The notes beneath the pieces are model-generated. The model worked only from the letters and a program-made list of their open reading frames with translations, was not told where the DNA came from and made no database searches. Below are positions 32,370 through 43,609 of a DNA stretch of 64,000 bases, piece by piece. The number at the start of each line of letters is the position of its first letter. Position 1 is the first letter of the stretch. Origin of the DNA: Bufo bufo (taxonomy: Eukaryota > Chordata > Amphibia > Anura > Bufonidae); NCBI RefSeq assembly GCF_905171765.1, contig NC_053389.1, positions 402,242,645 to 402,306,644 of the forward strand, read 5' to 3'. A program made the position numbers and the translations under genes.

Positions 32370-32905
32370 GCCACTGGCAGCAACATTACCTGTGTCACAT
32401 CTTCTGTATAACTTTAGCCGCTGGTGACAGCAGCTACATTACCTGCACTACATTTGCTGTATAGCGTTAGCCGCTGGTGACAGCAGCGACATTACCTGTG
32501 CTACATCTCCTGTATAATGTTAGCCCCTGGTGACAGCAGCGACATTACCTGCGCTACATCTCCTGTAGAACGTTAGCCGCTGGTGACAGCAGCGAAATTA
32601 CCTGCACTACATTTGCTGTATAGCATTAGCCGCTGGTGACAGCAGCGACATTACCTGTGCTACATCTCCTGTATAATGTTAGCCCCTGGTGACAGCAGTG
32701 AAATTTCCTGCACTACATCTTCTGTATAACGTTAGCTGCTGGTGACAGCAGCAACATTTCCTGTGCTACATCTCCTGTATAACGTTTGCGCATCCCAAAT
32801 AGCTGTGACATTCCCTGTAATTTTTTATTAGCCGCTGACGACAGCGACATCACCTGGGCTACATCTCCTGTATAACTTTTGCACAACCTAAATATCAGTG
32901 ACATT
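32370..32905 (+). repeat. 53-bp tandem array preceding hAT relic 3
   Basis: About ten units of the form CTGTGCTACATCTCCTGTAT followed by AATGTTAGCC and CTGGTGACAGCAGCGACATT. Units 2-3 and 5-6 match in their variants, which suggests a three-unit higher-order duplication of 159 bp. The last units are diverged or shortened. The array ends just upstream of the hAT coding region, like the arrays beside hAT relic 1. Confidence 0.8.
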
Positions 32906-32955
32906 CAGATTAATTTATTTGCGCATACACTTGCAAAATCTGCTCTACTGTACGT

Positions 32956-35900
32956 GTGACATACTTGCAAGCATATATACCATTTAATATGCAGAAGGCG
33001 AGCAGTAAGGGACGGGGAAGTAGCCGTGCTGCTGATGGTGCACACAGAGGCTGTGGCCCTGGGCGCGGTGAAACTGTGCCTGCTGCCAGAGCACAAGAAA
33101 CGCACTCATCCACGATACCTAGATTTATGTCCCAATTTGCAGGACGGCGCAAGATACCACTCTCAAAGTCAGTCGGTTGGATTGCAGCAGATAATGCTTC
33201 CAGTCTGTTAAGCACCACCCTGTCTTCCACAAAGTCCAATCTCAGTGGCCAAGAGTCTGGTCAACAGAATCCTCACCCTGATCCTCCTTCGTCCCACCAT
33301 GGAGAGTCTTGCCAAACAGGTGATCCCACACGAATCGGATATTCCGAGGAGCTCTTTTCATCGCCATTCCTTAATTTGGGCCTCTCACCAAGCCTGCTTA
33401 AAAAGGGGCATGAGGAGATCATGTGCACTGATGCCCAAACTCTTGAGCATCCACAGTTACAAGAAGATGACGGTGGGGAATGGCAATTAGTGTTTCATGA
33501 GGTCGATGATGATGATGAGACACAGTTGCCAATAAATCTATGGCAATTAGTGTCTCAAGAGGTTGATGATGAGGATGAGACACAGTTGTCAATAAGTGAG
33601 GTTGTTATTAGTTCAACAAATCAGAAGGATGACCAGAGTGAGGAAGTGGAAGAGGAGGTGGTAGATGATGAAATCACTGACACAACCTGGGAAGGTGGCA
33701 AGCTGAGCGAAGACAGCAGTATAGAGGGGAGGGATCTGCAGCACTACAACAGGCTGGAAGAGGCAGTGGGGTGGCAAAAGAGAGAAGGCAGGCCACACCA
33801 AGCAGGGCCACAACTGTTCCCCGGAGCACCCCCTTGCGGCAATTTCCCTTGCCAAGGGGTAAGTGTTCTGCAGTCTGGCGCTTTTTTGAGGAAAATAATT
33901 GTCATTTGCAACATATGACGTACCAAAATGAGCAGGGGTGTGAACACTAGCAACCTCACCACCACCAGCATGATCCGCATCAAAGCACCCTAATAGGTGG
34001 GCCGAATGCCTTGGTCCACAATCAGTGTCTGCGGGTCACACCACTGCCTCCTCTTCCCCTGTGTTACGTGCTGGCCAATCCTCTGTTCAAAACTCAGGCC
34101 CGGATGCCTCCTGCCCAGCACCTGGACCTTCGCAAGCACCATCAGCTAGCACATCCACTTCTGTGTCCCAGCGCAGTGTACAGATGTCCATACCCCAGGC
34201 CTTAAAACAAAAGTGCAAATACCCAGCCACCCACCCACAGGCCATACCACTAAATGTGCACCTTTCCAAATTGCTGTCCATGGAAATAATGCCATTTAGG
34301 CTTGTGGTCACTGAGGCTTTCCGCAGCCTGATGACAGTGGCCGACCCTCGTTACTCAGTCCCCAGCCGCCACTATTTTTCCTGGTGTGCTGTCCCCGCCT
34401 TACACCAGCATGTATCCCATAACATCACCCATGCCCTGACCAACGCAGTTATTGGGAAGGTCCACTTAACGACTGACACATGGACAAGTGCTTTTGGCCA
34501 GGGAAGATACATTTCCTTGACGGCACACTGGGTGAACGTTGTGGAGACCGACGCCAAGGATTGCGGGCCCTACTTCCATCAGGAATTCCGCCACCACCTA
34601 CATTAGTGGCTGCAACCCCCCCCTTCTCCTCCACCAACTCCTCCACTTCCACCTCTCAATTCTCATCTTGCAGCACCAGTCAGCCATCAGTCAGTAGCTG
34701 GAACCAGTGTAGCACTGCAGTGGGAAAGCGGCAACAGGCAGTGCTGAAACTAATTTGCTTAGTTGACAAACAGCACACCGCCGCAGAGCTGTGGCAGGGT
34801 ATAAAAAAAAAAACAGGCATGGTTGTGTCTGATAATGGCCGTAACTTGGTGGAGGCTTTGGAGCTTGGCAAGCTCACACACATACCATGCCTAGCCCACG
34901 TGTTCAACTTACTGGTTCAGCGGTTTCTCAAAACCTACCCCAACTTGCCTGAGCTACTGGTGAAGATGCGCCGCGTGTGTGCCCATTTACGAAAGTCATC
35001 TACAGCTGCCACCGGTCTGGCAATGCTGCAGCAGCGCTTGCAATTGCCAGCTCACCGACTGCTGTGCGATGTGAGCACGCGCTGGAACTCCATGTTTCAC
35101 ATGTTGGCCAGGCTTTGTGAGCAGCAGAGGGCAGTAGTGGAATACCAGCTGCAACATGGACGTCGCCTTTCCAGTCAGATTCCGCTCTTCACAAGCGACG
35201 AGTGGGCATGGATGTCTGACCTCTGTGAGGTTTTACGCAAGTTTGAGGAATCAACACAGATGGTGAGCGGCTATGCCGCTATAATCAGCATAACCATCCC
35301 ACTTCTGTGTCTACTGAAACGCTCGCTGCTCACAATGAAGGTGGACGTTTTGCATGTGGAAGAGGTGGAAATGGGGGAAGTCAGTACACAGGGTGATAGC
35401 AAGACCAACCTCCGTTCTTCTTCTCAGCGCGAATTGGATGATGAGGAGGAGGAGGGGGAGGAGCAGGAGGCAGTTGCCTCCGCTACAGAGGGTAGTACCC
35501 ACAGCAGATTTATTCCATCTGTTCAGCGTGGATGGGCAGAAGTGTAGGAAGAGGATGAGGAGATTGAGAGTTATCCTCCCGATGAGGACAGCGAAGTCTT
35601 GTCTGTTGGCACACATGGCTGACTTTATGTTATGCTGCCTTTCCCGTGACCCTCGAGTTATACGCATTTTGGCCAACACCGATTACTGTTTGTTCACCCT
35701 TCTAGAGTTTGTTCACCCTTCTAGACCCTCGCTACAAAGATAACTTCTCATTTCATATTTCTGTGGTGGAGAGGACTAGCAAAATTATGCAATACCAGAA
35801 GGTCCTTGTGGAAAATTGCTCCAAACATTTCCAGCTGACAACGCTAGCAGCAGAGGATGTAGTACCGAGGAGGGGAGATGAGGGGAACACACAGCAGTTC

Positions 35901-36190
35901 CAACAGAGGCAAGGCAACACTCTCCAAGGCCTGGAACAGTTTCATGACACCCACCAGCAACCTCACCATGATGCACTGCCTAGTGTTACAAGGAGAGAAA
36001 AGTTTTGGAAGATGGTGAAGAAGTACGTAGCAGACCGTGTCAGCGTCCTCAATGATCCCTCTGTGCCTTACAACTATTGGGTGTCCAAGCTGGACATGTG
36101 GCACAAACTGGCGCTCTACTCCTTAGAGGTGCTGGCCTGCCCTGCCGCCAGGGTCACCAGGAGAGACATGTATTTGAGTAGGTAGTATCA
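32956..36190 (+). pseudogene. BED-finger hAT transposase relic 3
   Basis: Plus-strand hAT transposase of the same broad type as relic 1. From 32992: MQKASSKGRGSSRAADGAH, Ser/Pro-rich and then acidic linker, and a BED-like finger near 33850-34000 whose second half (KMSRGVNTSNLTTTSMIR) is out of frame. The core is at 34460-34540 (VHLTTDTWTSAFGQGRYISL). Then VVSDNGRNLVEALELGKLTH, CLAHVFNLLVQRFLKTYP and CDVSTRWNSMFHML at about 34820-35110, acidic region, FTLLDPRYKDNF at about 35710, and the start of the hATC domain YNYWVSKLDMWHKLALYSLE near 36070-36130. The SERxFS motif expected next is missing, so the C-terminus is cut. Frame breaks occur near 33890, 34000, 34600 and 35547. Confidence 0.9.
33480..33605 (+). 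repeat. Acidic coding duplication in hAT relic 3
   Basis: Two adjacent units of about 60 bp encode WQLVFHEVDDDDETQLPIN and WQLVSQEVDDEDETQLSIS. It is a tandem duplication within the acidic linker. Confidence 0.8.
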
Positions 36191-37110
36191 CATAGCTGGA
36201 TCTTACTTTGGTCAGATTATAGACTGAAAGCCCAGGAGAGGCATGTGTTATAGTAGGTCCCGTCTGTTCGAAGCCACCATGTCGCTGGTAGATGGGCCCG
36301 ACTTATTTTTGATCAATAATATTCACAAAGCTTCTACTTTTTTTTACAGTAGGTATAGCAGTTAAGCAGTTTACTTTTTTTTTATGAGTTCACTGTTTAC
36401 TTAAGTCTTTGTACGTTAAGCAGTGTGCTGCTACTTATAGTTATATGTATGCATTTTCTAGGATATGGAGACCAAGAAGAAGGATTTTGAAGAAGTAAAG
36501 CCAGCAAATGATGAGGATGGTCATCATTAAGACCTGGCCCCTCTAAGGGGTGCAGACTGGATGCTATTGGTTGGCACGCTGGCAGTGGAATAATAAAGGC
36601 TTCCATCATTGATACTGAATTACATTTGCGGTTAAAGTAGGAATAAGTAAATGTAGGAATAAATTAATAAAACTGACATGACATAAGTCTCCCTGTACTC
36701 TCCCTGCAGTCTCCTTGCACTCTCATTGCAATTTCCCTCTCCAATAGTCTTCTATAAATCATTTTCAACAATACTGTCCCTAGCATATGATCACTTTCCA
36801 CATCTCTCCCTATGCTCAGCTCACAGGACAATGTTGGAGACTGAGTGGGATGAGGGTTTTATAGGGCTGTGACATCACAGGTGATGGCTATCTGCTGATT
36901 GGCTGGCTGAACGGCATTATGTGTGATATTGCATTCCTGAGCTTCTTACTTTCACTGTGTAACATGTGCAGCCACCATTTTAGGAGAAACTGTTTCTTTA
37001 CCATAAAGAGCGAGGAAATTCGGATTCATTGGAAATCAAATTTTTTTTTAAACTTTGGACCGAATTCCACTTCGAATATTTAGTTTTCCTTAAAACGAAT
37101 GGTGTTATTT
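36191..37110 (+). other. Probable 3' part of hAT relic 3, no gene
   Basis: No coding region. It ends in palindromic AAATTCGGATTCATTGG and CCGAATTCCACTTCGAATAT sequence at 37016-37080, a texture typical of hAT subterminal regions. An exact terminus with an 8-bp duplication was not found. Confidence 0.4.
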
Positions 37111-38923
37111 CCGTAAAATACTTTTGCTATAATGTAATGCATAAAAAAAGAAAGGTTAAAAAAAAATGGGCAATTGCTCAGCAGTAGAATGCTATTGGGG
37201 TGCTGTGCTGGCAATAAGCCTATGTAAATAGTTTGGGTTTTGAAAATAAAAGCAAAGCTGTCTCTGTTCAAATGAAAATAATACAATTTTGCAGGTGATT
37301 GGCTTTGTAATGCATCATTGTTAGAATGAGGTGCTGCAGTAGCAGCTGTATTAAGCAGCGTGCCCAGCCCCTCACTTCCTCAAAGCTTTCCTTGATCAAA
37401 GTCAATTATTTCTATTTTTCCCTACATTGTCCCTGTTACATTAAAATAGATGCTTGCTTGTACCTCTGAATATTGTGTAAAATCGTTTTCTGTTAGACAC
37501 TGCATAGACCTATCCAGCCTCATCAACATCTCAACACAGAATGACATCTGCCAGCCTGGCTGGTGAGGCTGTTTCTCATCACGTGAGCCAATCAGGGCAA
37601 GCCCCCCTCCCCCACACACACACAACGTCCCAGGGTCATGTGAGCATCCTTCTTCCTCCCTTATGGTTTTGCCTGACAACATATGCAGTAAAAATGACAA
37701 ATTCTGGTGAAATTCATAACTAACCCTGTTTCTTACTAATCCTTTTGCTCAACCTTAGTATAGGAAAGCTTCCCTTAAAACGATAGCAGTATGGAAGATT
37801 TGAGCAATATATGTCAGCTATCTTGGGTTCAACAAGACCATTAGGCCTTACCAGAAACTGTTCAAGTCTTCTGTTCTGTTATACTGTTAAAGAGACTAAC
37901 TTCTCCAAGATAGTAACCACCAAGCTGTTTACCTCTTATACAGACACTAAAACTTTTATTTACCACTTGATAACCCCTTTTCAGTTATCTGATTGTAGGG
38001 AGACCTACTACTTTAGCCCTATTGAACCTCTAGTGGACAACTGTGGAGTATGTTTTTTAAGGTTGATCACATGATCATAATGTAGTGTTAAAATTATATG
38101 CATTCTTTCAGTCTCTGTGGAGGGGCATGAAAGGGACTAATATGAATTATTATGAATCTGTTCAGACCTACACCATGTATTTGGTGGGTCTTTTAGGATG
38201 GCAAAGAATACTAATTTGACATACTGTATGTAATATAATGGCCCCCATGTCTATATTTACATGTAATTGTCCATTAATGGAACCCTTCATTAGGTTTGAC
38301 TTCATTTCCGCAATGTGCATGCAATGGGTGTTGCATAACTCCTGTTCAGAATCTTTTTTGGTAATTTAAATTTCTTTAATTACCTACTAATGTAATAGAC
38401 TTTTTTTCAAATGGACATTTTTAGCAAGCTAAAGCCCAGCTGTATGACCTTTTGAAGCCAAATTATCAGTCCCTTTTAAATGGCATTCATTTAGTATAAC
38501 TGCATTCCATGGAGCGGCAGCAAGGAGTTAACAGGTAATTGTGAGGCATTTTTTTTACTCAGTAGCCTGACCACCTGTAGTACCCAGATGATGGCCCTGT
38601 AACAGATGTGAGTACATATCAGAAACCCATTATGTAGCATAATGTAAAAAAAAACTTACCAAATTCTACAATGATCTGGTTAAGATATATAGAAGGTCCA
38701 ATTAAATATTTGTAGTCAGAAAATGAGACTACCAGAAATAGGTAACCTATTACAGTAGGTCAACTATTGTGAAGAGTGCTTGAAAGGACACCTGCAGGTG
38801 AACAAGATTCACAGCTCTTACATACTTTGAAGAAAAGTGAAGAATAAAGAGTAAAACACATTTCTTGCAATAAAGCATTAGAGCCTGTGATTTTCAGTAA
38901 TATGAAATCTCTTGACTTTAATG

Positions 38924-38935
<12 letters not shown>
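37111..38935. other. Apparently unique sequence, no gene recognised
   Basis: The longest stretch without a recognisable mobile element. Only short background frames occur, with no splice-flanked exon, RNA gene or domain that I can support. It may be original host sequence. Confidence 0.45.

Positions 38936-38937
<2 letters not shown>

Positions 38938-38970
<33 letters not shown>
38938..38970. repeat. (AT)n microsatellite
   Basis: About 15 AT repeats after an A run, directly beside the TA-targeting Tc1-like element that starts at 38976. Confidence 0.95.
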
Positions 38971-38975
<5 letters not shown>

Positions 38976-39539
38976 CACAGTGGATATAAAAAGTGTACAT
39001 GCCACTGTTAAAATGTCAGGTTTCTGTGATGTAAAAAAAAATGAGACAAAGATAAATCATTTCAGAACTTTTTCCACCTTCAATGTGACCTATAAACTGT
39101 ACAACTCAATTGAAAAAAACTGAAATCTTTTAGGTAGAGGGAAAAAAAATATAAAAATAAAATAGTATGGTTGCATAAGTGTGCACACCCTTAAACTGAT
39201 ACTTTGTTGAAGCACCTTTTGATTTTATTACAGCACTCAGTCTTTTTGGTTATGAGTCTCTCAGCATGGCACATTTTGACTTGGCAAGACTTGCCCACTC
39301 TTCTTTGCGAGATATCGAGGGCATCTCCTGTGCACAGCCCTCTTCATATCACCCCACAGATTTTCAATCGGATTCACGTCTTGGCTCTGGCTGGGCCATT
39401 CCAAAACGTTAATCTTCTTCTGGTGAAGCCATTCCTTTGTTGATTTGGATGTATTCTTTGGGTCGTTGTCATGCTGAAAGATGACGTTCCTCTTCATGAT
39501 CAGCTTTCTAGCAGAAGCCTAAAGGTTTTGTGCCAATAT
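38976..39539 (-). mobile_element. Tc1-like transposon, first half (split by a LINE)
   Basis: Starts after TA with CACAGTGGATATAAAAAGTG. The minus strand encodes the C-terminal part of a Tc1 transposase (39497-39261): [20 protein letters not shown] with the second catalytic Asp, and [20 protein letters not shown] with the Glu. The element resumes at 51867; the 17-bp duplication AGGTTTTGTGCCAATAT (39523-39539 and 51850-51866) marks the LINE insertion. Confidence 0.88.
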
Positions 39540-39742
39540 ATATATTTTTTCCAATATTAACAACAAATTTATAACATTGACAACATTTTCCCAACTAACC
39601 CCCCTTCCCCAATTCCCTCCCCCTCCCATTCCATGATGTGTCCTACTTCTCCACCAGCCCTCCGTAACATGACGAGGAATGGTGGAGAGAGAGATGGAGA
39701 GCGGAGGAAGCTCTAAGGGTTCCATTCTCCCCAAATTCTACT

Positions 39743-40708
39743 CTATTTTTCCTCTATAGCTATTTGCTTATACAAAATATGTTCATATCTCTTATTAGTC
39801 TTTACTAAATTTAACCATATGTTAATGCTAGGAACATCTCGCGCAAACCAAGATCGTGCTATTAGGAGTAACATTATTTTAAACAACAGATCTTTTTTAT
39901 ATTGATAACAATCCACCTTGGCAAGAGCCCCCAATACCCAGCATTCAGCAATAAAAGGAATCCGCACATTAAATTTTCTCTCTATATATTCGTGAACGGT
40001 CTCCCAATATTGTTTCAACTCTGGACAAGACCAGAACATATGCAAATAATCTGCATCAGAAACATCACACCTAGGGCAATTAGAATAATCCCTAATACCA
40101 CATTTATTAAGCCAGGAGGGAGTGACATAGAGTCTATGTAAAATATTAAACTGCACCAAAACGTGATTAAAATTATGTGATACCAGTTTTAAGTCCTGAG
40201 CTAACTTCTCCTGATCCTCCAAACGTGTCATTAAACATTCTTTTTGCCAAGCCCTCTGTCCCGGGGACCAAATATCACCAAATTGTGCTATTAATAAACT
40301 TTTATAAAGTTGAGAAATCTTCATCTTTTGCCCCAAATTCTCTACCAATTCATAAAATTGTGTACCAGTGTAAATTTGCAAGCTATTTTTTTCTTTAATA
40401 CTTAAAAGTGACAATCTTAACTGTAAATACCGAAACCATAATCATTTCTGTGGTTTTTGTCTTTGTGATAATACCGTAAACGAAACAATATCCCCACTTC
40501 CTACTACCTGTGTCAGATATACAATATTACCTTTTTGCCAATATGAGTCTCTACCTAATTCAGCTAAAGTTTGTAAGTGCTTATTATACCACAACGACGT
40601 ACATCCAATTGACCCTTTCACTCCATACCAAAGTCTAATCAAATACCATGATTTCATAAGCAAATTCCTGGCAGATTTAAATTCTCTAGACAAAGTCAGC
40701 TCCTTCAG
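39743..40708 (-). pseudogene. LINE-A ORF2 C-terminal part
   Basis: From 40708 the minus strand has SLKELTLSREFKSARNLLMK, YLIRLWYGVKGSIGCTSLWY and, after a stop near 40440, QFYELVENLGQKMKISQLYK. The cysteine/histidine cluster CPRCDVSDADYLHMFWSCPE follows near 40050-40090, typical of the C-terminus of L1/Tx1-type ORF2 proteins. It ends at 39743. The N-terminal portion is separated by LINE-B. Confidence 0.85.
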
Positions 40709-43054
40709 TGAGGGCACTCTAGTGCTAGGCGGTGATTTCAACCTGGTAATAAACCCCCTCCTAGGCTCATCCTCTGGGAAATCTGCCCATTCCTAATCCG
40801 CCCTTCGATCTTTGACCTCTAAGTTATGGAAGGCTCATCTTATAGATGCATGGCGCACTCTGCACACTGACACTAAGTACTACACATTTTATTCACCAGT
40901 TCATGGTTCCTACCAACGTCTAGACTATATATTCATATCCAAGGATCACCTCCAATATTGCAAAGAGACGAACATAGGCAATATCCTCCTCTCTGACCAC
41001 TCCCCAACATATCTATCCCTATCCACTCCAAGGAAAAGTCACTCTTATGTCACATGGCGACTTAACGAACAACTCCTAGGGAATCCCGTGGCCAAATCCA
41101 AAATAAAAATGGCTCTAGAGGAGTATTTCCAGTTAAACGAGTCTCCCGAAGTTTCCCCTCAAACTTTATGGGATGCCCATAAAGCGTTTATGAGAGGCCA
41201 TTGTATAATGTATGGCGGATCACCATATACATAATGTAACTGGGTCCTCGATACCTCCCTCCTCCTTTTTGGAGAAGTTGCAACTTCCTTCTCTCTCGGA
41301 AGGTAATAAGACGCTTTTGGCCTCTCCTTTTACCTCAGACGAACTTATAGATGTTATAAGTAGTTCCCCAACGGGTAAAAGCCCAGGCCCAGATGGTCTT
41401 CCTATATCTTATTACTCCACATTTCAAAACACCCTTATACCACACTTACTCCCGATATATAACTTATCCTTGAAAAGCAATCCTTTGTTCAGAGATATGA
41501 CTAAAGCCCATATCATTTTAATCCCAAAAGAAGGTAAAGATCCCACACTATGCCCCAACTACAGGCCCATCTATCTCCTAAACATAGACCTTAAACTACT
41601 TGCTAAAATGCTGGCTAACCGCCTGGCCTCTATTCTCCCATCCCTGATCCATAGAGATCAGACGGGTTTTGTTAGGGAGAGAGAGGGAAAAGACAATACC
41701 ACTAGAGTTCTTAACATCTTACATCAAAAATAAATCCCTGCCCGTAGTCCTTCTCAGCGCTGATGCTGAGAAGGTATTTGACAGAGTTAAATGGTCATTC
41801 ATGAAATTAGTACTGTCATCTCAAAAATTCCCTGACTCCTTCCTCTCTGCAATAGATGCCATGTTTTCTAATGCCTCAGCTTCGATCTCCATTAATGACA
41901 CAATTTCTTCCCCATTTCAGATAATAAATGGTACCCATCAAGGCTGCCCCCTTTCCCCCCTCCTCTTTGTATTGATTATGGAATCCCTCTTACAAACAAT
42001 CAGATTAGACAACGAAATTAAAGGAGTGAAATTAGGTGACCAGGAACACAAGACAGCCGCTTTCGCGGATGACTTGCTAATTATGATTAGTAATCCAAGC
42101 ACCGCACTCTCCAAAATCTACCAACACATAGAAACATTTAGTAAGTACTCCAACTTCAAGATCAATCACGGTAAATTGGCATACCCAGGTCCCCGAAAGC
42201 CAGTTTGGAACAAAACTCCCCCTTTAACTGGTCCCTTCCCCACCTAACATACCTAGGAATCAAAATAAGCAACGATGACTCCCAACTTTTTTCACTAAAC
42301 TACATCCCTCTGTTGAAACATATCTCTGATACCCTCAAAAATCTAGACATCCCGATACTTTCCTGGTTCGGTAGGAAAAATATTCTCACATCCTTGGTAT
42401 TGCCCAAACTGACATACTTGCTACAAGTCCTTCCAATTCCAATTCCATCTTCATACTATGCCTCTCTTAGATCACTATTCAGCTCCTTCATATGGAACAA
42501 GAAAAAAGCTCGCCTCTCCTATAAGTCCCTTTGCCGTTCTAAGACATTAGGAGGGATAGCCCTCCCAGACCCGGAATTGTACGGCAAAGCTGCCCTCCTC
42601 TCCAGACTGGTAGATTGGTTGAGGGCCCCATCCCATAAATCCTGGGTCCCGATAGAACAGTCTTTGGTTAAAACTACCTTTAGAGCTCTCCTTTTGGGCC
42701 ATAATTGCCTTCCCCCTCTGCCTCTTGACGCAACCCCCCTGATTAAAGCCACTATGAGTGCCTGGAAATGGCTTCAGTCCACACAATACGCGGTTCTCTT
42801 CCCTTCTCCACTTCTCCAGGTACGAGATGTCCTACAAATAGCTCCCAAAGCTCTCTTTGAGAACTTACCCACACACCCCAGAGATTCTCTCACATATTTG
42901 AGAGAGCTATTCCAAGATAATGTGTCTTTGTCAATGAGTGGGATGAGGGATAGCCTTTCAATTCCCCCTTAATTTACACTCAATAACTCACTTTATTTCC
43001 TTAAGGCATACTTATCACAACATATCTTCTCTGGAGATCTACTGATACCGCTGG
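40709..43054 (+). pseudogene. LINE-B ORF2: endonuclease end and reverse transcriptase
   Basis: The endonuclease C-terminus has LGGDFN, LDYIFISKDHLQYC and NILLSDHSPTYLSL. RT follows with DELIDVISSSPTGKSPGPDG, LIPKEGKDPTLCPNYRPIYL, LLAKMLANRLASILPSLIHR, QTGFVRERE, then (shifted near 41700) SADAEKVFDRVKWSFM, GTHQGCPLSPLLFVLIMESL and the catalytic AFADDLLIMI at about 42058-42090. A further shift near 42210 leads to LTYLGIKISNDDSQLF and FSSFIWNKKKARLSYKSLCR. ORF2 would nick the target and copy the LINE RNA; three frame breaks disable it. Confidence 0.9.
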
Positions 43055-43059
43055 GATGG

Positions 43060-43609
43060 TGTCACGGATGGTGTACAGGAAACAAGATGATACAAATACA
43101 AACGATGACTCACTGGATCCACAACTAAGGAACAAAAAGGGAGACCCCTGCAATCGACCTGCCGCTCTCCCTTATTGCTCAGCCTATGCGACCACTCCAA
43201 AGGTGAATGGGCGCATATCCACGTACCTCGGCTATCTTAACCTGAAGGCCCTACAATAGTGAGGGGACACGACCACCGGCTCCCTACACAGACACGGAGG
43301 GAGTCAGGGTCACCTGGATCCAGACAACAGAAAATAATAAATACATAAACAGAACTTATCTGCAGACGACTGTGGAAAGGGAACTGGTAGCTGGGAGCTG
43401 AGAACAGCATGCACACACATTCCAGGAAGTTGTATTAGCCGCACCCAACTACCTTATGGGGAGGAATTTAAAGGAAGGTAATGAGTCTGACTGCATGACA
43501 GCTGAGATAGCCTAACGAGGTGAGGAACAGAAACCAAAACAAAGAAACTCAAGGAGGAGGAGGATCTGGACGGCTCCTGTCAGAGCTTCTCAGCTGTCTG
43601 GTTGTGACA
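43060..43609 (-). repeat. Chromovirus 3' LTR (element sense)
   Basis: 550 bp beginning TGTCACGGATGG on the plus strand and ending GGTTGTGACA. The polyprotein stop codon lies inside it (43549-43551). Confidence 0.95.

Noticed and set aside
32370..32905. CRISPR-like array
   Set aside because: The 53-bp units are contiguous without unique spacers, and the sequence is eukaryotic transposon DNA.
37111..38935. Possible host exon in the least repetitive stretch
   Set aside because: Only short background frames with no recognisable domain or convincing splice signals; nothing supports a gene.
38887..39123. Small frames with Ile/Tyr repeats near the AT microsatellite
   Set aside because: Translations of (AT)n and A runs in either direction; no coding support.
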